Origin: Bifidobacterium mizhiense
GTDB lineage: Bacteria; Actinomycetota; Actinomycetes; Actinomycetales; Bifidobacteriaceae
Direction: 5' to 3'
Length of the DNA: 64,000 nucleotides
NCBI RefSeq assembly: GCF_020884755.1
Contig: NZ_BPWE01000004.1
Location: forward strand, 1-64,000
In this document: in pieces, positions 16,098 to 23,688 of the stretch
Numbering within the stretch: position 1 is the stretch's first letter
Layout of the letters: every line of letters starts with the position of its first letter
Translations under genes and position numbers: made by a program
The notes under the pieces: model-generated
What the model was told of the DNA's origin: nothing
Database searches by the model: none
The model's input: only the letters and a program-made list of their open reading frames with translations

Positions 16098-17480
16098 ATG
16101 AGGAGAACTGTGAGAATCATTGCAGCGGCACTCTCGGGAGTCTTAGCGATTTCCATGGCTGCCTGTGGCGGCGGTGGAGACGCCAAGAGTGAAAGTCAGG
16201 CTGAGCATAGTGATAAAACTGCGAATGCCAATGCACAATGCCAGAACAAGGTTAAAAAGCCGAATGCGGAAAAGGTCACCGTGTGGGCCTGGTATCCAGC
16301 CATTCAGAAAGTAGTCGATGAGTATAACGAGAACCATGATGACATCCAAGTGTGCTGGACGAACGCTGGTCAGGGAAGTCCTGAATACACCAAATTCAAT
16401 AATGCTATAAAAGCCAAGTCCGGCGGTCCTGACATCATCCAGCTTGAGTATGAAGCGATGCCGCAATTCGTTGCGGGGGCTCAGAAGCACCTGGTTGACC
16501 TTAGCAAGTATGGAATGAATGATCACAAGCAGGAGTACACGGAAGGCGCCTGGAAGAGCGTCAGCATGGGCGGCGGCAACTCCGTTTATGGCGTTCCTGT
16601 CGATCTTGGTCCCTTCGTCATGTACGTGCGTCAGGACATCTTCGATAAATACCATGTCAAAGTTCCAACCACTTGGAAGGAATTCGAGCAGGCGGGCAAG
16701 GATCTTAAAGCTGCCGGTTTCGACGGATTCCTGAGCGATTGGGCTCCTAACGGCACCGCTGTCAATCCTGCGCTCTTTGCTCAGGCGGGAGAGAAAGTCT
16801 ACAAGTATTCGTCAAAGACGCCTGACAAGGTAGGCATTAAGTTGGATACCCCAGGTGTGCAGAAGGTTCTAGAGTACTGGCAGAACCTGGTCAAGGAGGG
16901 CCTTGTCGACACGACGGACGCCAACACGACTGACTGGAACAACAATATGATTTCCGGCAAGTATGCTGCCTATGTTCAGGCTTCCTGGCTGACTGGTTAC
17001 ATCAAGGGCTTGGACAATTCTTCAAGCGGCAATTTCAGGATCTATAAGGCACCGGTTTGGGATGACTCCACGCCTCAGGTCAACCAGGGAGGATCCGCTT
17101 GGGCTGTAACTGATCAAGCAAAAGACACCAAAGCAGCGGCCAGCGTTGCTCACGATCTGTTCGATTCAGATACAGCACAGCATATCGGTGTCACCGATGG
17201 TGCATTGTTCCCATCTTGGAAGAAGCAGCTCGCATCGGATGCTTTCAAGAACATGCAAGAGCCATTTTTGGGCAACCAAAAGCCTAATGAAGTCACCATT
17301 CCAGTGGCTAATGCTTGGAAAGGTGACGAGTTCCTGCCCTTCCAGACTTATGCCTATGACGAACAGACCAAGTCCTTCTCTGCAATTGTCAAGAAAGGCA
17401 ATGATTGCAAGGAGACCCTGAAAGCTCTGGAAACCAAGCTGAACAATTATGCCAAGCAGCAAGGTTTCACTATAGAGTGA
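16098..17480 (+). CDS. Sugar ABC transporter substrate-binding lipoprotein (SBP family 1)
   Basis: The N-terminus is a lipoprotein signal ending in MAACGGGG. The mature part has the family-1 pattern: KVTVWAWYPAIQKVVDEYNE, FNNAIKAKSGGPDIIQLEYEAMPQF, VPVDLGPFVMYVRQDIFDKY, and a C-terminal helical region. AAAGGAG lies 6-10 bp before ATG 16098, which gives 460 residues. It follows abfA by 44 bp, so the ligand is probably an arabinose-containing oligosaccharide (inference). Between this gene and the first permease lies a hairpin with a T-run, a common way to make the binding protein more abundant than the permeases. Confidence 0.92.
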   Translation: MRRTVRIIAAALSGVLAISMAACGGGGDAKSESQAEHSDKTANANAQCQNKVKKPNAEKVTVWAWYPAIQKVVDEYNENHDDIQVCWTNAGQGSPEYTKFNNAIKAKSGGPDIIQLEYEAMPQFVAGAQKHLVDLSKYGMNDHKQEYTEGAWKSVSMGGGNSVYGVPVDLGPFVMYVRQDIFDKYHVKVPTTWKEFEQAGKDLKAAGFDGFLSDWAPNGTAVNPALFAQAGEKVYKYSSKTPDKVGIKLDTPGVQKVLEYWQNLVKEGLVDTTDANTTDWNNNMISGKYAAYVQASWLTGYIKGLDNSSSGNFRIYKAPVWDDSTPQVNQGGSAWAVTDQAKDTKAAASVAHDLFDSDTAQHIGVTDGALFPSWKKQLASDAFKNMQEPFLGNQKPNEVTIPVANAWKGDEFLPFQTYAYDEQTKSFSAIVKKGNDCKETLKALETKLNNYAKQQGFTIE

Positions 17481-17495
17481 CTGCTCATTTTAATT

Positions 17496-17534
17496 GGAGG
17501 GATGTCGTGATCGGTATCCCTCCTTTTTAGGAGG
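17496..17534 (+). promoter_or_regulatory. Terminator-like hairpin with a competing SD-sequestering hairpin
   Basis: GGAGGGA (17496-17502) can pair with TCCCTCC (17517-17523), followed by TTTTT: an intrinsic terminator or 3' stabiliser behind the binding-protein gene. The same CCTCCT (17519-17524) can instead pair perfectly with AGGAGG (17529-17534), the Shine-Dalgarno sequence of the permease gene, across a TTTT loop. The two structures exclude each other. Confidence 0.6.
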
Positions 17535-17541
17535 TTCTGAA

Positions 17542-18468
17542 ATGGCTTCGAACGCAATAGTTAAGCCGAGAAAGACGAAAGCCAATATCGGCAGCAGTCG
17601 TAGGGCAATGTGGGGATGGTTCTTCACGGCTCCTTTTGGGGTCATCTTTCTGCTGTTTCTTGTGATACCGCTTGCTTACGCATTCTATGTATCGTTGTTT
17701 ACTTATACTCAAGTCAAAGGGGAGTCCTTCTCGGGGTTCGCCAATTATCAGCGCGTTTTTACTGACTCGATATTTCTGGTCGGCATGGGGCGCGTCATTC
17801 TCTATACCGTCGTCATGGTTCCGATCCAATTGGGTCTGGCCCTGATATTCGCTCTGCTCCTGGACTCTTTTAAAAACAAGTTTGCCTCGGTCTCTCGCCT
17901 GGTTATTTTCCTGCCTTATGCAATTCCTGGTGTTATCGGTGCCTTGATGTGGGGATTTATGTACTCCAAGAATATGGGTCCGTTCACTACCATATTTGGG
18001 CTGTTTGGAATGCAGACTCCCGGTTTCCTCACCGCCAACGGCATCTTTGGTTCATTGGTCAATGTCGTGACTTGGCAATGGACGGGGTACTACATGGTGA
18101 TTTTGTATTCGGCCTTGCAGTCCATTCCGCATGAACTCTACGAGTCAGCCAGAATAGATGGGGCTTCAGAACTGAAGATTGCTACAAGAATCAAGGTGCC
18201 GATGGTGTCAGGATCATTGGTCATGGTGACTATCTTCTCCCTTATCGGGACCCTGCAGTTCTATACAGAACCCACCATTTTGCGCAATCAGGCGCCAACA
18301 GTCATACCGCCCGAGTATACGCCCAATATGTATGCGCAAGCTCTCGCTTTCAACTACAACCAGACCAACTACTCTGCCACGGTTTCGTTTGCTCTGGGAT
18401 TGGTCGTGGTGATATTCAGCGTTTTGTTCATGAGACTGACTCGTCATCAGTCTGGATTGGAGGACTGA
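17542..18468 (+). CDS. Sugar ABC transporter permease, MalF/UgpA type
   Basis: Inner-membrane permease of about 308 residues with six predicted helices (for example WGWFFTAPFGVIFLLFLVIP). The ATPase-docking EAA loop is ESARIDGASELKIATRIKVP. AGGAGG lies 7 bp before ATG 17542; an upstream in-frame ATG at 17494 would start inside the hairpin and is rejected. It forms a heterodimer with the next permease. No ATP-binding subunit is encoded nearby. Confidence 0.92.
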   Translation: MASNAIVKPRKTKANIGSSRRAMWGWFFTAPFGVIFLLFLVIPLAYAFYVSLFTYTQVKGESFSGFANYQRVFTDSIFLVGMGRVILYTVVMVPIQLGLALIFALLLDSFKNKFASVSRLVIFLPYAIPGVIGALMWGFMYSKNMGPFTTIFGLFGMQTPGFLTANGIFGSLVNVVTWQWTGYYMVILYSALQSIPHELYESARIDGASELKIATRIKVPMVSGSLVMVTIFSLIGTLQFYTEPTILRNQAPTVIPPEYTPNMYAQALAFNYNQTNYSATVSFALGLVVVIFSVLFMRLTRHQSGLED

Positions 18469-18469
18469 C

Positions 18470-19369
18470 ATGTCAGCCACAAGAACAAGTGGCACTCGCA
18501 GAAGTGCTAAGCGCATCCAGGGTAATACCAGCGTTTTCGTGTATGTAGTACTGATATTGGCAATGGTCTATTTCCTCCTGCCTGTATGGTGGTTGATCGT
18601 TGCCTCCACAAAGTCGAATTCGGGATTGTTCTTCGGCGCCCACGGCTCTATGTGGTTCGATAAGGATTTCGACCTGTGGAAGAACATCGGTCAACTTACG
18701 ACCTATCAGGATGGCATTTACTGGCGCTGGATTTTTAACTCCTTCCTTTACGCTCTTGTAGGAGGATTTGGTGCCACAGTAGTGGCGGTTATGGCCGGGT
18801 ATGGTTTTTCCAAGTTCAGATTCCGTGGACGAAATCTATATTTCAACATTGTTCTTGGTGCTTTGATGATTCCTTCGACGGCCTTGGTGATACCCACGTT
18901 CCTGCTGATGTCTGACATCGGTATGACCAACACCATTTGGGCTGTGCTTTTGCCATCTCTGCTTAATCCAATGGGTGTTTACTTGATGAGAATCTACTGC
19001 ATGCAATCCCTACCCGATGAGATGATCGAGGCGGCTCGAGTTGATGGGGCAGGTGAATTGAGAACTTTCACACAAGTTTCTCTGCCCATTATGACCCCAG
19101 CAATTACTACAGTCTTTCTGCTTTCCGTGGTCGGTGCTTGGAACAACTTCTTCCTGCCCCAGGTTGTTCTCACTAATCCAAAGTTGTTCCCGATTACGGT
19201 CGGGCTGACCCAATGGCAGACAAAATCCCAGGCCGGAGCAGCATCAGAACAGGTATGGAATTTGGTGACTTCAGGAGCCTTCATCTCGATTATTCCCATG
19301 GTCTTGGCTTTCCTCTTCCTGCAAAGGTACTGGGTAGGAGGATTGACGGCCGGATCTGTTAAATCATGA
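18470..19369 (+). CDS. Sugar ABC transporter permease, MalG/UgpE type
   Basis: 299 residues, six predicted membrane helices and the EAA loop EAARVDGAGELRTFTQVSLP. It starts 1 bp after the previous stop, with GGAGG just upstream. It is partner of the preceding permease in a CUT1-type importer. The ATPase must come from elsewhere, as with the shared MsmK/MsiK-type ATPases of other Gram-positive sugar transporters. Confidence 0.93.
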   Translation: MSATRTSGTRRSAKRIQGNTSVFVYVVLILAMVYFLLPVWWLIVASTKSNSGLFFGAHGSMWFDKDFDLWKNIGQLTTYQDGIYWRWIFNSFLYALVGGFGATVVAVMAGYGFSKFRFRGRNLYFNIVLGALMIPSTALVIPTFLLMSDIGMTNTIWAVLLPSLLNPMGVYLMRIYCMQSLPDEMIEAARVDGAGELRTFTQVSLPIMTPAITTVFLLSVVGAWNNFFLPQVVLTNPKLFPITVGLTQWQTKSQAGAASEQVWNLVTSGAFISIIPMVLAFLFLQRYWVGGLTAGSVKS

Positions 19370-19440
19370 TTCAAGGAAGGACCTGGTATTTAGGCTGTAT
19401 GTTCTTTGTTGAGATAAACTGAAAACAGAATTGTTGTTAC

Positions 19441-19493
19441 ATATTCCGAATTCGCATAAGTCCACTATGTGGAGTTGCGCGAATTCGGAATAT
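19441..19493. promoter_or_regulatory. 15-bp inverted repeat upstream of the LacI regulator
   Basis: ATATTCCGAATTCGC (19441-19455) and its exact complement GCGAATTCGGAATAT (19479-19493) are separated by 23 bp. No T-run follows. It ends 29 bp before the regulator's start codon. Each arm also holds the small palindrome CGAATTCG. It is either an operator pair or a terminator-like stem between permease and regulator. Confidence 0.55.
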
Positions 19494-19522
19494 ATGTAAT
19501 TACCGACTGGTAAGGGGCTCTA

Positions 19523-20602
19523 TTGACAACCAGAGTGACTATCAAGGATGTAGCCAGGCATTCTGGTGTTTCCATCAAAACAGTGTCCAATGTTATCAAC
19601 GGTACCGGCAGTATGCGTGATTCCACCAGACAACGCGTGCAGAAATCCATTCGTGAACTTGGCTATATGGTCAATGTATCGGCTCGTTCATTAAAAACGG
19701 GTGCCACCAAGCTCATAGGTCTGGGAATTTTTGATTTTTCGCAGCCATTCGCCCCTTATTTGGCAGATAAAGTCATAGACATATCACGAAAACACGGTTA
19801 TGGAACAGTGATTAGTACATACGGGTCGGACGGATCAGGTCTGCCTGTCATCATGGACGAAATTACAAAGCTGTCAGCAGATGGGTGGCTGCTTTTTTCG
19901 GACCAACCTTTAAAGAACGAAGGTATCATCCTTGATCAGCCCTATCCGATTGTTCTAGCCGGTGACTACAACTCCTACGATCGTGTTGACTGGGTGACTA
20001 TGCCCAATACGAGAGCCATTCGGTATGTCACAGGCAGGTTGCTCGATATGGGATGTCGTCATATAGCAGTCTTCGGTGCACCGGAAAAGCCAAAGACGCG
20101 CAATGAATACATGTGCGCTACCGAAGGCCTGCAAGAACTGAGAATTAGGGGATATATCGAGGCCTTCGAAGAGCGGGGGCTATCGGTGGATTGGCAGATG
20201 CTTCTGCCCAAGGATTGGATGGAAGGAGTTAGCGGCGTACAGGCTGTGACACAAATGTTGTCCAAAGGTATACGCCCGGATGCGATTATTTGCCTGACTG
20301 ATGCCATGGCGCTGGGTGCCTTGCATGGTTTGCAGAACGAGGGAATTCGCATTCCCGAAGATGTTCAAGTCGTGGGATTCGACGATGTACCGGAGTCGTC
20401 CTACTCGACTCCATCACTGACTACCATCGATCCATACCTAAATGATTACGTTGAGCATGCTATTGATATGTTGATTGAGCGCATTAATGGGTACAAGGGC
20501 AAATCTCGGACTTTTGTGACTGATTTCCGACTCGTTGAGAGAGATTCAACCTTGGCTTTCCCCACAGAAAAACATACTAAAGCAATATCCGCAACAAACT
20601 AG
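19523..20602 (+). CDS. LacI-family transcriptional regulator
   Basis: The N-terminal LacI helix-turn-helix is VTIKDVARHSGVSIKTVSNV, followed by the hinge helix region (VNVSARSLKTGATKLIGLG) and a periplasmic-binding-protein-like effector domain (PDAIICLTDAMALGALHGL, VQVVGFDDVPES). The start codon is TTG at 19523 with AAGGGG about 5-8 bp upstream; the HTH begins only five residues later, so no other start fits. It most likely represses the arabinofuranosidase operon through the AACAACGTTGTA sites and responds to an arabinose-derived sugar (inference). Confidence 0.92.
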   Translation: MTTRVTIKDVARHSGVSIKTVSNVINGTGSMRDSTRQRVQKSIRELGYMVNVSARSLKTGATKLIGLGIFDFSQPFAPYLADKVIDISRKHGYGTVISTYGSDGSGLPVIMDEITKLSADGWLLFSDQPLKNEGIILDQPYPIVLAGDYNSYDRVDWVTMPNTRAIRYVTGRLLDMGCRHIAVFGAPEKPKTRNEYMCATEGLQELRIRGYIEAFEERGLSVDWQMLLPKDWMEGVSGVQAVTQMLSKGIRPDAIICLTDAMALGALHGLQNEGIRIPEDVQVVGFDDVPESSYSTPSLTTIDPYLNDYVEHAIDMLIERINGYKGKSRTFVTDFRLVERDSTLAFPTEKHTKAISATN

Positions 20603-20630
20603 GCAGAAGCGGCTTGATCTTTAATTATGG

Positions 20631-20665
20631 TTCAACAATTGCACGAAATGTAATTTTTTGTTGAA
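20631..20665. other. Inverted repeat behind the LacI gene
   Basis: TTCAACAA (20631-20638) pairs with TTGTTGAA (20658-20665). The loop is 19 nt and contains TTTTTT. It could be a weak terminator or a protein-binding dyad. Confidence 0.35.
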
Positions 20666-21076
20666 GTAATTACTGATGAATTCGTTTTGGGCCTATACAT
20701 CTGTGAGCTTTGCTGATTCTAGTTCTCCAACTTTTTAATAGCTTGGCAGTAGTTTCTTATTCGCATATTTACATTAGACGATATATACGTAGGAACCCAT
20801 CTGCATTCAATAACAGTTTGTGTAACCTTTACCTAATTTTATTAGAAGGATTCTCAGTTTACAAAGTATAAGTTCGGTCAACACTTTTGACAAGTCTTTT
20901 TCGCATTCCTTGCGCTCTTGTAGGAACAATCACCATTAGGTTTTCGCCGGACGAGCTGTGGAAGACTACATATTTGACCACATGCCTCTTTCTGGTTCAC
21001 ATGGCTTTGGCATCCAGTCCATCATGATGGTGGACGCCCAACCGGGCATCCGTAATGACGGAATGAAGGTGCGACT
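20666..21076. other. AT-rich noncoding spacer, right edge of the sugar locus
   Basis: Strongly AT-rich to about 20930, then base composition returns to that of the core genome. I see no gene, no tRNA-like repeat and no recognisable riboswitch. It probably marks the right boundary of the sugar locus. Confidence 0.45.
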
Positions 21077-21742
21077 TTGGCCTGTGCGCGTGACCATAAG
21101 AACAAGGGCATTGGGCGATTTACCAGCCGGATGCCCATCATGCCTTCCGGCTGTCGGCCCCCTTGGTTTCCCAGGTCGCTGCTGGCACTGACGCTGGCCC
21201 TGGTCCTGTCGACCGCGGGGCCTACGGCAACCGTCGCGTCTCAGCCTGCGCCGACCCTGCCTTCGGCTGCAGCTCCGGCGCAGAACGGTCGAGTTACCTC
21301 ATCGACCTCAGCCTGTCGCCGGGGCTGGCTGTGGCCCCTTGAACCTTTGCCTGGTGATAAGGCCGCCCCAGAGATTATGCGTCCCTTCGATCCTCCGAAT
21401 CATCCATGGCTGAGTGGTCATCGCGGAATCGATCTGGTAGTGCAACAAGGCAGGCACATCCGGGCCCCGGCAGGTGGTGTCATCACTTTTGTCGGTTCTG
21501 TAGCAGGCAAGGACGTGGTCTCCATTCGTCACGGCAAACTGACCTCCACCTATGAGCCAGCGAAGAGCTCATTGCCGGCAGGAACCCGGCTGCAGGCCGG
21601 CACAGTCTGGGGAAAAGTAGATGGGGTCTCTGACCACTGTGATCAAGATTGTCTGCACTGGGGGCTGAAAGATGGTCACAATCACTATCTGGATCCAGGC
21701 GCTAAAGTCGGACGGCACCGCATTCGTCTCAAGCCTCTATAG
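21077..21742 (+). CDS. Secreted M23-family (LytM-like) protein, probably catalytically degenerate
   Basis: A hydrophobic segment (SLLALTLALVLSTAGPTATVA) acts as signal or anchor, followed by a Pro/Ala/Ser linker and an M23 domain. The zinc-binding HxxxD is present (GHRGIDL, H115 and D119), as is a His in LHWGLK. The catalytic His of the usual Y-x-HL motif is replaced (TYEPAKSS), and the first His of HxH is Cys (CLHW). So peptidoglycan binding or regulation is more likely than hydrolysis. The start is uncertain: TTG 21077 has GAAGG upstream, and ATG 21131 is an alternative. Confidence 0.75.
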   Translation: MACARDHKNKGIGRFTSRMPIMPSGCRPPWFPRSLLALTLALVLSTAGPTATVASQPAPTLPSAAAPAQNGRVTSSTSACRRGWLWPLEPLPGDKAAPEIMRPFDPPNHPWLSGHRGIDLVVQQGRHIRAPAGGVITFVGSVAGKDVVSIRHGKLTSTYEPAKSSLPAGTRLQAGTVWGKVDGVSDHCDQDCLHWGLKDGHNHYLDPGAKVGRHRIRLKPL

Positions 21743-21852
21743 GAGTGCGTGGTCCGCCTGCGAGACTCGCGCGTCAGCAGACCAGGTATATCGCCGGCCC
21801 GGGGGAGCGGTTAGAATCGTAAAGCATAACGCCGTTTCAGCAGGGAGTGGTC

Positions 21853-23688
21853 ATGCAGAACATGCAGGAAGAATTTACGCGTCCGCTTGAGAAGCCCATA
21901 GACGCCGATGCCGGTGTCTTCTCCCTGCTTGAGGACAGGGTGGAGCGCCTGGGCGACGATCCTTTGATCGAATACCGGAGCGGACGCGAGTGGAGTACGA
22001 TAACGGCCCGTGAGTTTCGCGACCGTGTGATCGCGCTGGCCAAGGGGCTTATGGCCCGGGGGGTAGGCCGGGGGGATTCAGTGGCTATCGTCTCGCACAC
22101 CCGATGGGAATGGACTGCCCTGGACATGGCCATCCTGTCCATCGGAGCCGTGACGGTGCCGGTCTACGAGACCGACTCTCCCGATCAGATTCGGCGCATC
22201 TTCAACGACTCCCATGTCGGCATGGCCTTTCTGGAGGATGACGATATGAGGGCCCGAGTGGATGCGGTTCGCTCCCAGTGTGCCTATCTGAACGACTTGT
22301 ATGTGATCACCAGGGGAGCGCTGACCACCATGACCGCCTACGGACGGGCGGTGGACCAGGCAGACTTCCAGGCCCGTGCCGACTCGGTGCAGGGTTCCGA
22401 CTTGGCCACCATCGTCTATACCTCAGGCTCCACGGGTAAGCCCAAGGGTATAGAACTCAGCCATAGCAACATCGTCTTCACTGTCCGTTCAGGTACTCAG
22501 GCAGTCCCTGACATCTGCCTGGGTGAGGGCAAGCGGCTTCTGCTCTGCCTGCCCCTGGCCCATGCTTTCGCCCGCTGCCTGCAGTTCTTCGCCATTGCCA
22601 CGGATCTCACCCTGGGGCTTACCGGGTCCATCCGCAATCTGTTGCAGGACATGCAGACCTTTAAGCCCACTTTCATCCTGGCTGTGCCGCGAATCTTCGA
22701 GAAGATTTACAACGCTGCCTCCCAGCGGGCCGGAACAGGTGCCAAGGGCAGGATTTTCCTGGATGCTGCAGGAGTGGCCAGGCAGTGGTCCCGTCATCAG
22801 CAGACCGGAAGCCGGGTTCCCATGTCGCTGAAGACCAAGCACCTCATGTACACAGGCACCGTTTACGACCCCATCCTGGAGGCCTTGGGCGGCCGGGTCC
22901 GGTATGCCATTTCGGGCGGTGCCCCCCTGGACAGGGACATTGCGGACTTCTTCAACGGCATAGGTCTGCCCCTGCTGGAGGGCTACGGCATGACCGAGAC
23001 CATGGGCCCGGTGACGGTCAACCCCACCGAAGGCTACAGGCTGGGCACCATCGGCCTGCCCATGCCCGGCATCACCGTAGGCATCGACCAGGAGGGTCAG
23101 CTGTGTGTCAAGGGCCCCGATGTCTGCATGGGCTACCACAACCATCCGGAAATCACCACGAGGCAGATTCGCGACGGTTGGCTGCTGACCGGCGATCTGG
23201 GCAGTCTGGACGAAGACGGGTTCGTTCGTTTGACCGGTCGGCGCAAGGAGATCATCATCACTGCAGGGGGCAAGAACATCTCGCCGTCGTTGCTGGAAAC
23301 AGCCGTTGAGCGTTCGCCCATCATCAGCCATTGCATGGTCATCGGGGACCGTAGGCCTTTCATTTCGGCCCTGATCACCCTCAATCTCGAGGAGGTCAAC
23401 AAGTGGTTGCGGGACCAGGGCGCTGAACCCTTGAACGATGCCGCTTCGGCTGGGGAGAACCCTATCATCCGCACGGAGATCGATCGCGCGGTAGACGCGG
23501 CCAATGCGCAGGTCTCCCGGGCCGAGGGAATCCGACGCTATCTGGTTCTGGACCAGGACTTCACTCGTGAAAATGGACTGCTCACCGCATCATACAAGCC
23601 CCGTCGCCAGGAGGTTCTCAAGCGGTATGAAGACCAGATCGAGCAGAAGATCTATGCTCAGAGACCCGCGTCGGCTGGCTTGATGTAG
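21853..23688 (+). CDS. fadD15: Long-chain acyl-CoA synthetase, FadD15-like (copy 1)
   Basis: An AMP-forming ligase that activates fatty acids to acyl-CoA through an acyl-adenylate. The ATP-binding P-loop is TIVYTSGSTGKPKG, the A5-type motif GYGMTETMGPVTVN, and the hinge/C-terminal motif DLGSLDEDGFVRLTGRRKEI with ITAGGKNISPS. About 611 residues. ATG 21853 follows CAGGGAG by 6 bp. It is clearly homologous to the gene at 28789-30771. Its 3' end overlaps the convergent lipoprotein gene by 31 bp. Confidence 0.92.
   Translation: MQNMQEEFTRPLEKPIDADAGVFSLLEDRVERLGDDPLIEYRSGREWSTITAREFRDRVIALAKGLMARGVGRGDSVAIVSHTRWEWTALDMAILSIGAVTVPVYETDSPDQIRRIFNDSHVGMAFLEDDDMRARVDAVRSQCAYLNDLYVITRGALTTMTAYGRAVDQADFQARADSVQGSDLATIVYTSGSTGKPKGIELSHSNIVFTVRSGTQAVPDICLGEGKRLLLCLPLAHAFARCLQFFAIATDLTLGLTGSIRNLLQDMQTFKPTFILAVPRIFEKIYNAASQRAGTGAKGRIFLDAAGVARQWSRHQQTGSRVPMSLKTKHLMYTGTVYDPILEALGGRVRYAISGGAPLDRDIADFFNGIGLPLLEGYGMTETMGPVTVNPTEGYRLGTIGLPMPGITVGIDQEGQLCVKGPDVCMGYHNHPEITTRQIRDGWLLTGDLGSLDEDGFVRLTGRRKEIIITAGGKNISPSLLETAVERSPIISHCMVIGDRRPFISALITLNLEEVNKWLRDQGAEPLNDAASAGENPIIRTEIDRAVDAANAQVSRAEGIRRYLVLDQDFTRENGLLTASYKPRRQEVLKRYEDQIEQKIYAQRPASAGLM

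Noticed and set aside
14033-21000. Attachment-site repeat of tRNA-Asn at the right border of the sugar locus
   Set aside because: I looked for a second copy of the tRNA 3' end (GGTTCAAGCCCAGCTGCGGG) and found none; no integrase gene is present either.
20931-21130. c-di-AMP (ydaO-type) riboswitch upstream of the M23 gene
   Set aside because: Such elements often precede wall-hydrolase genes in actinobacteria, but I could not match the conserved ydaO core sequences here.
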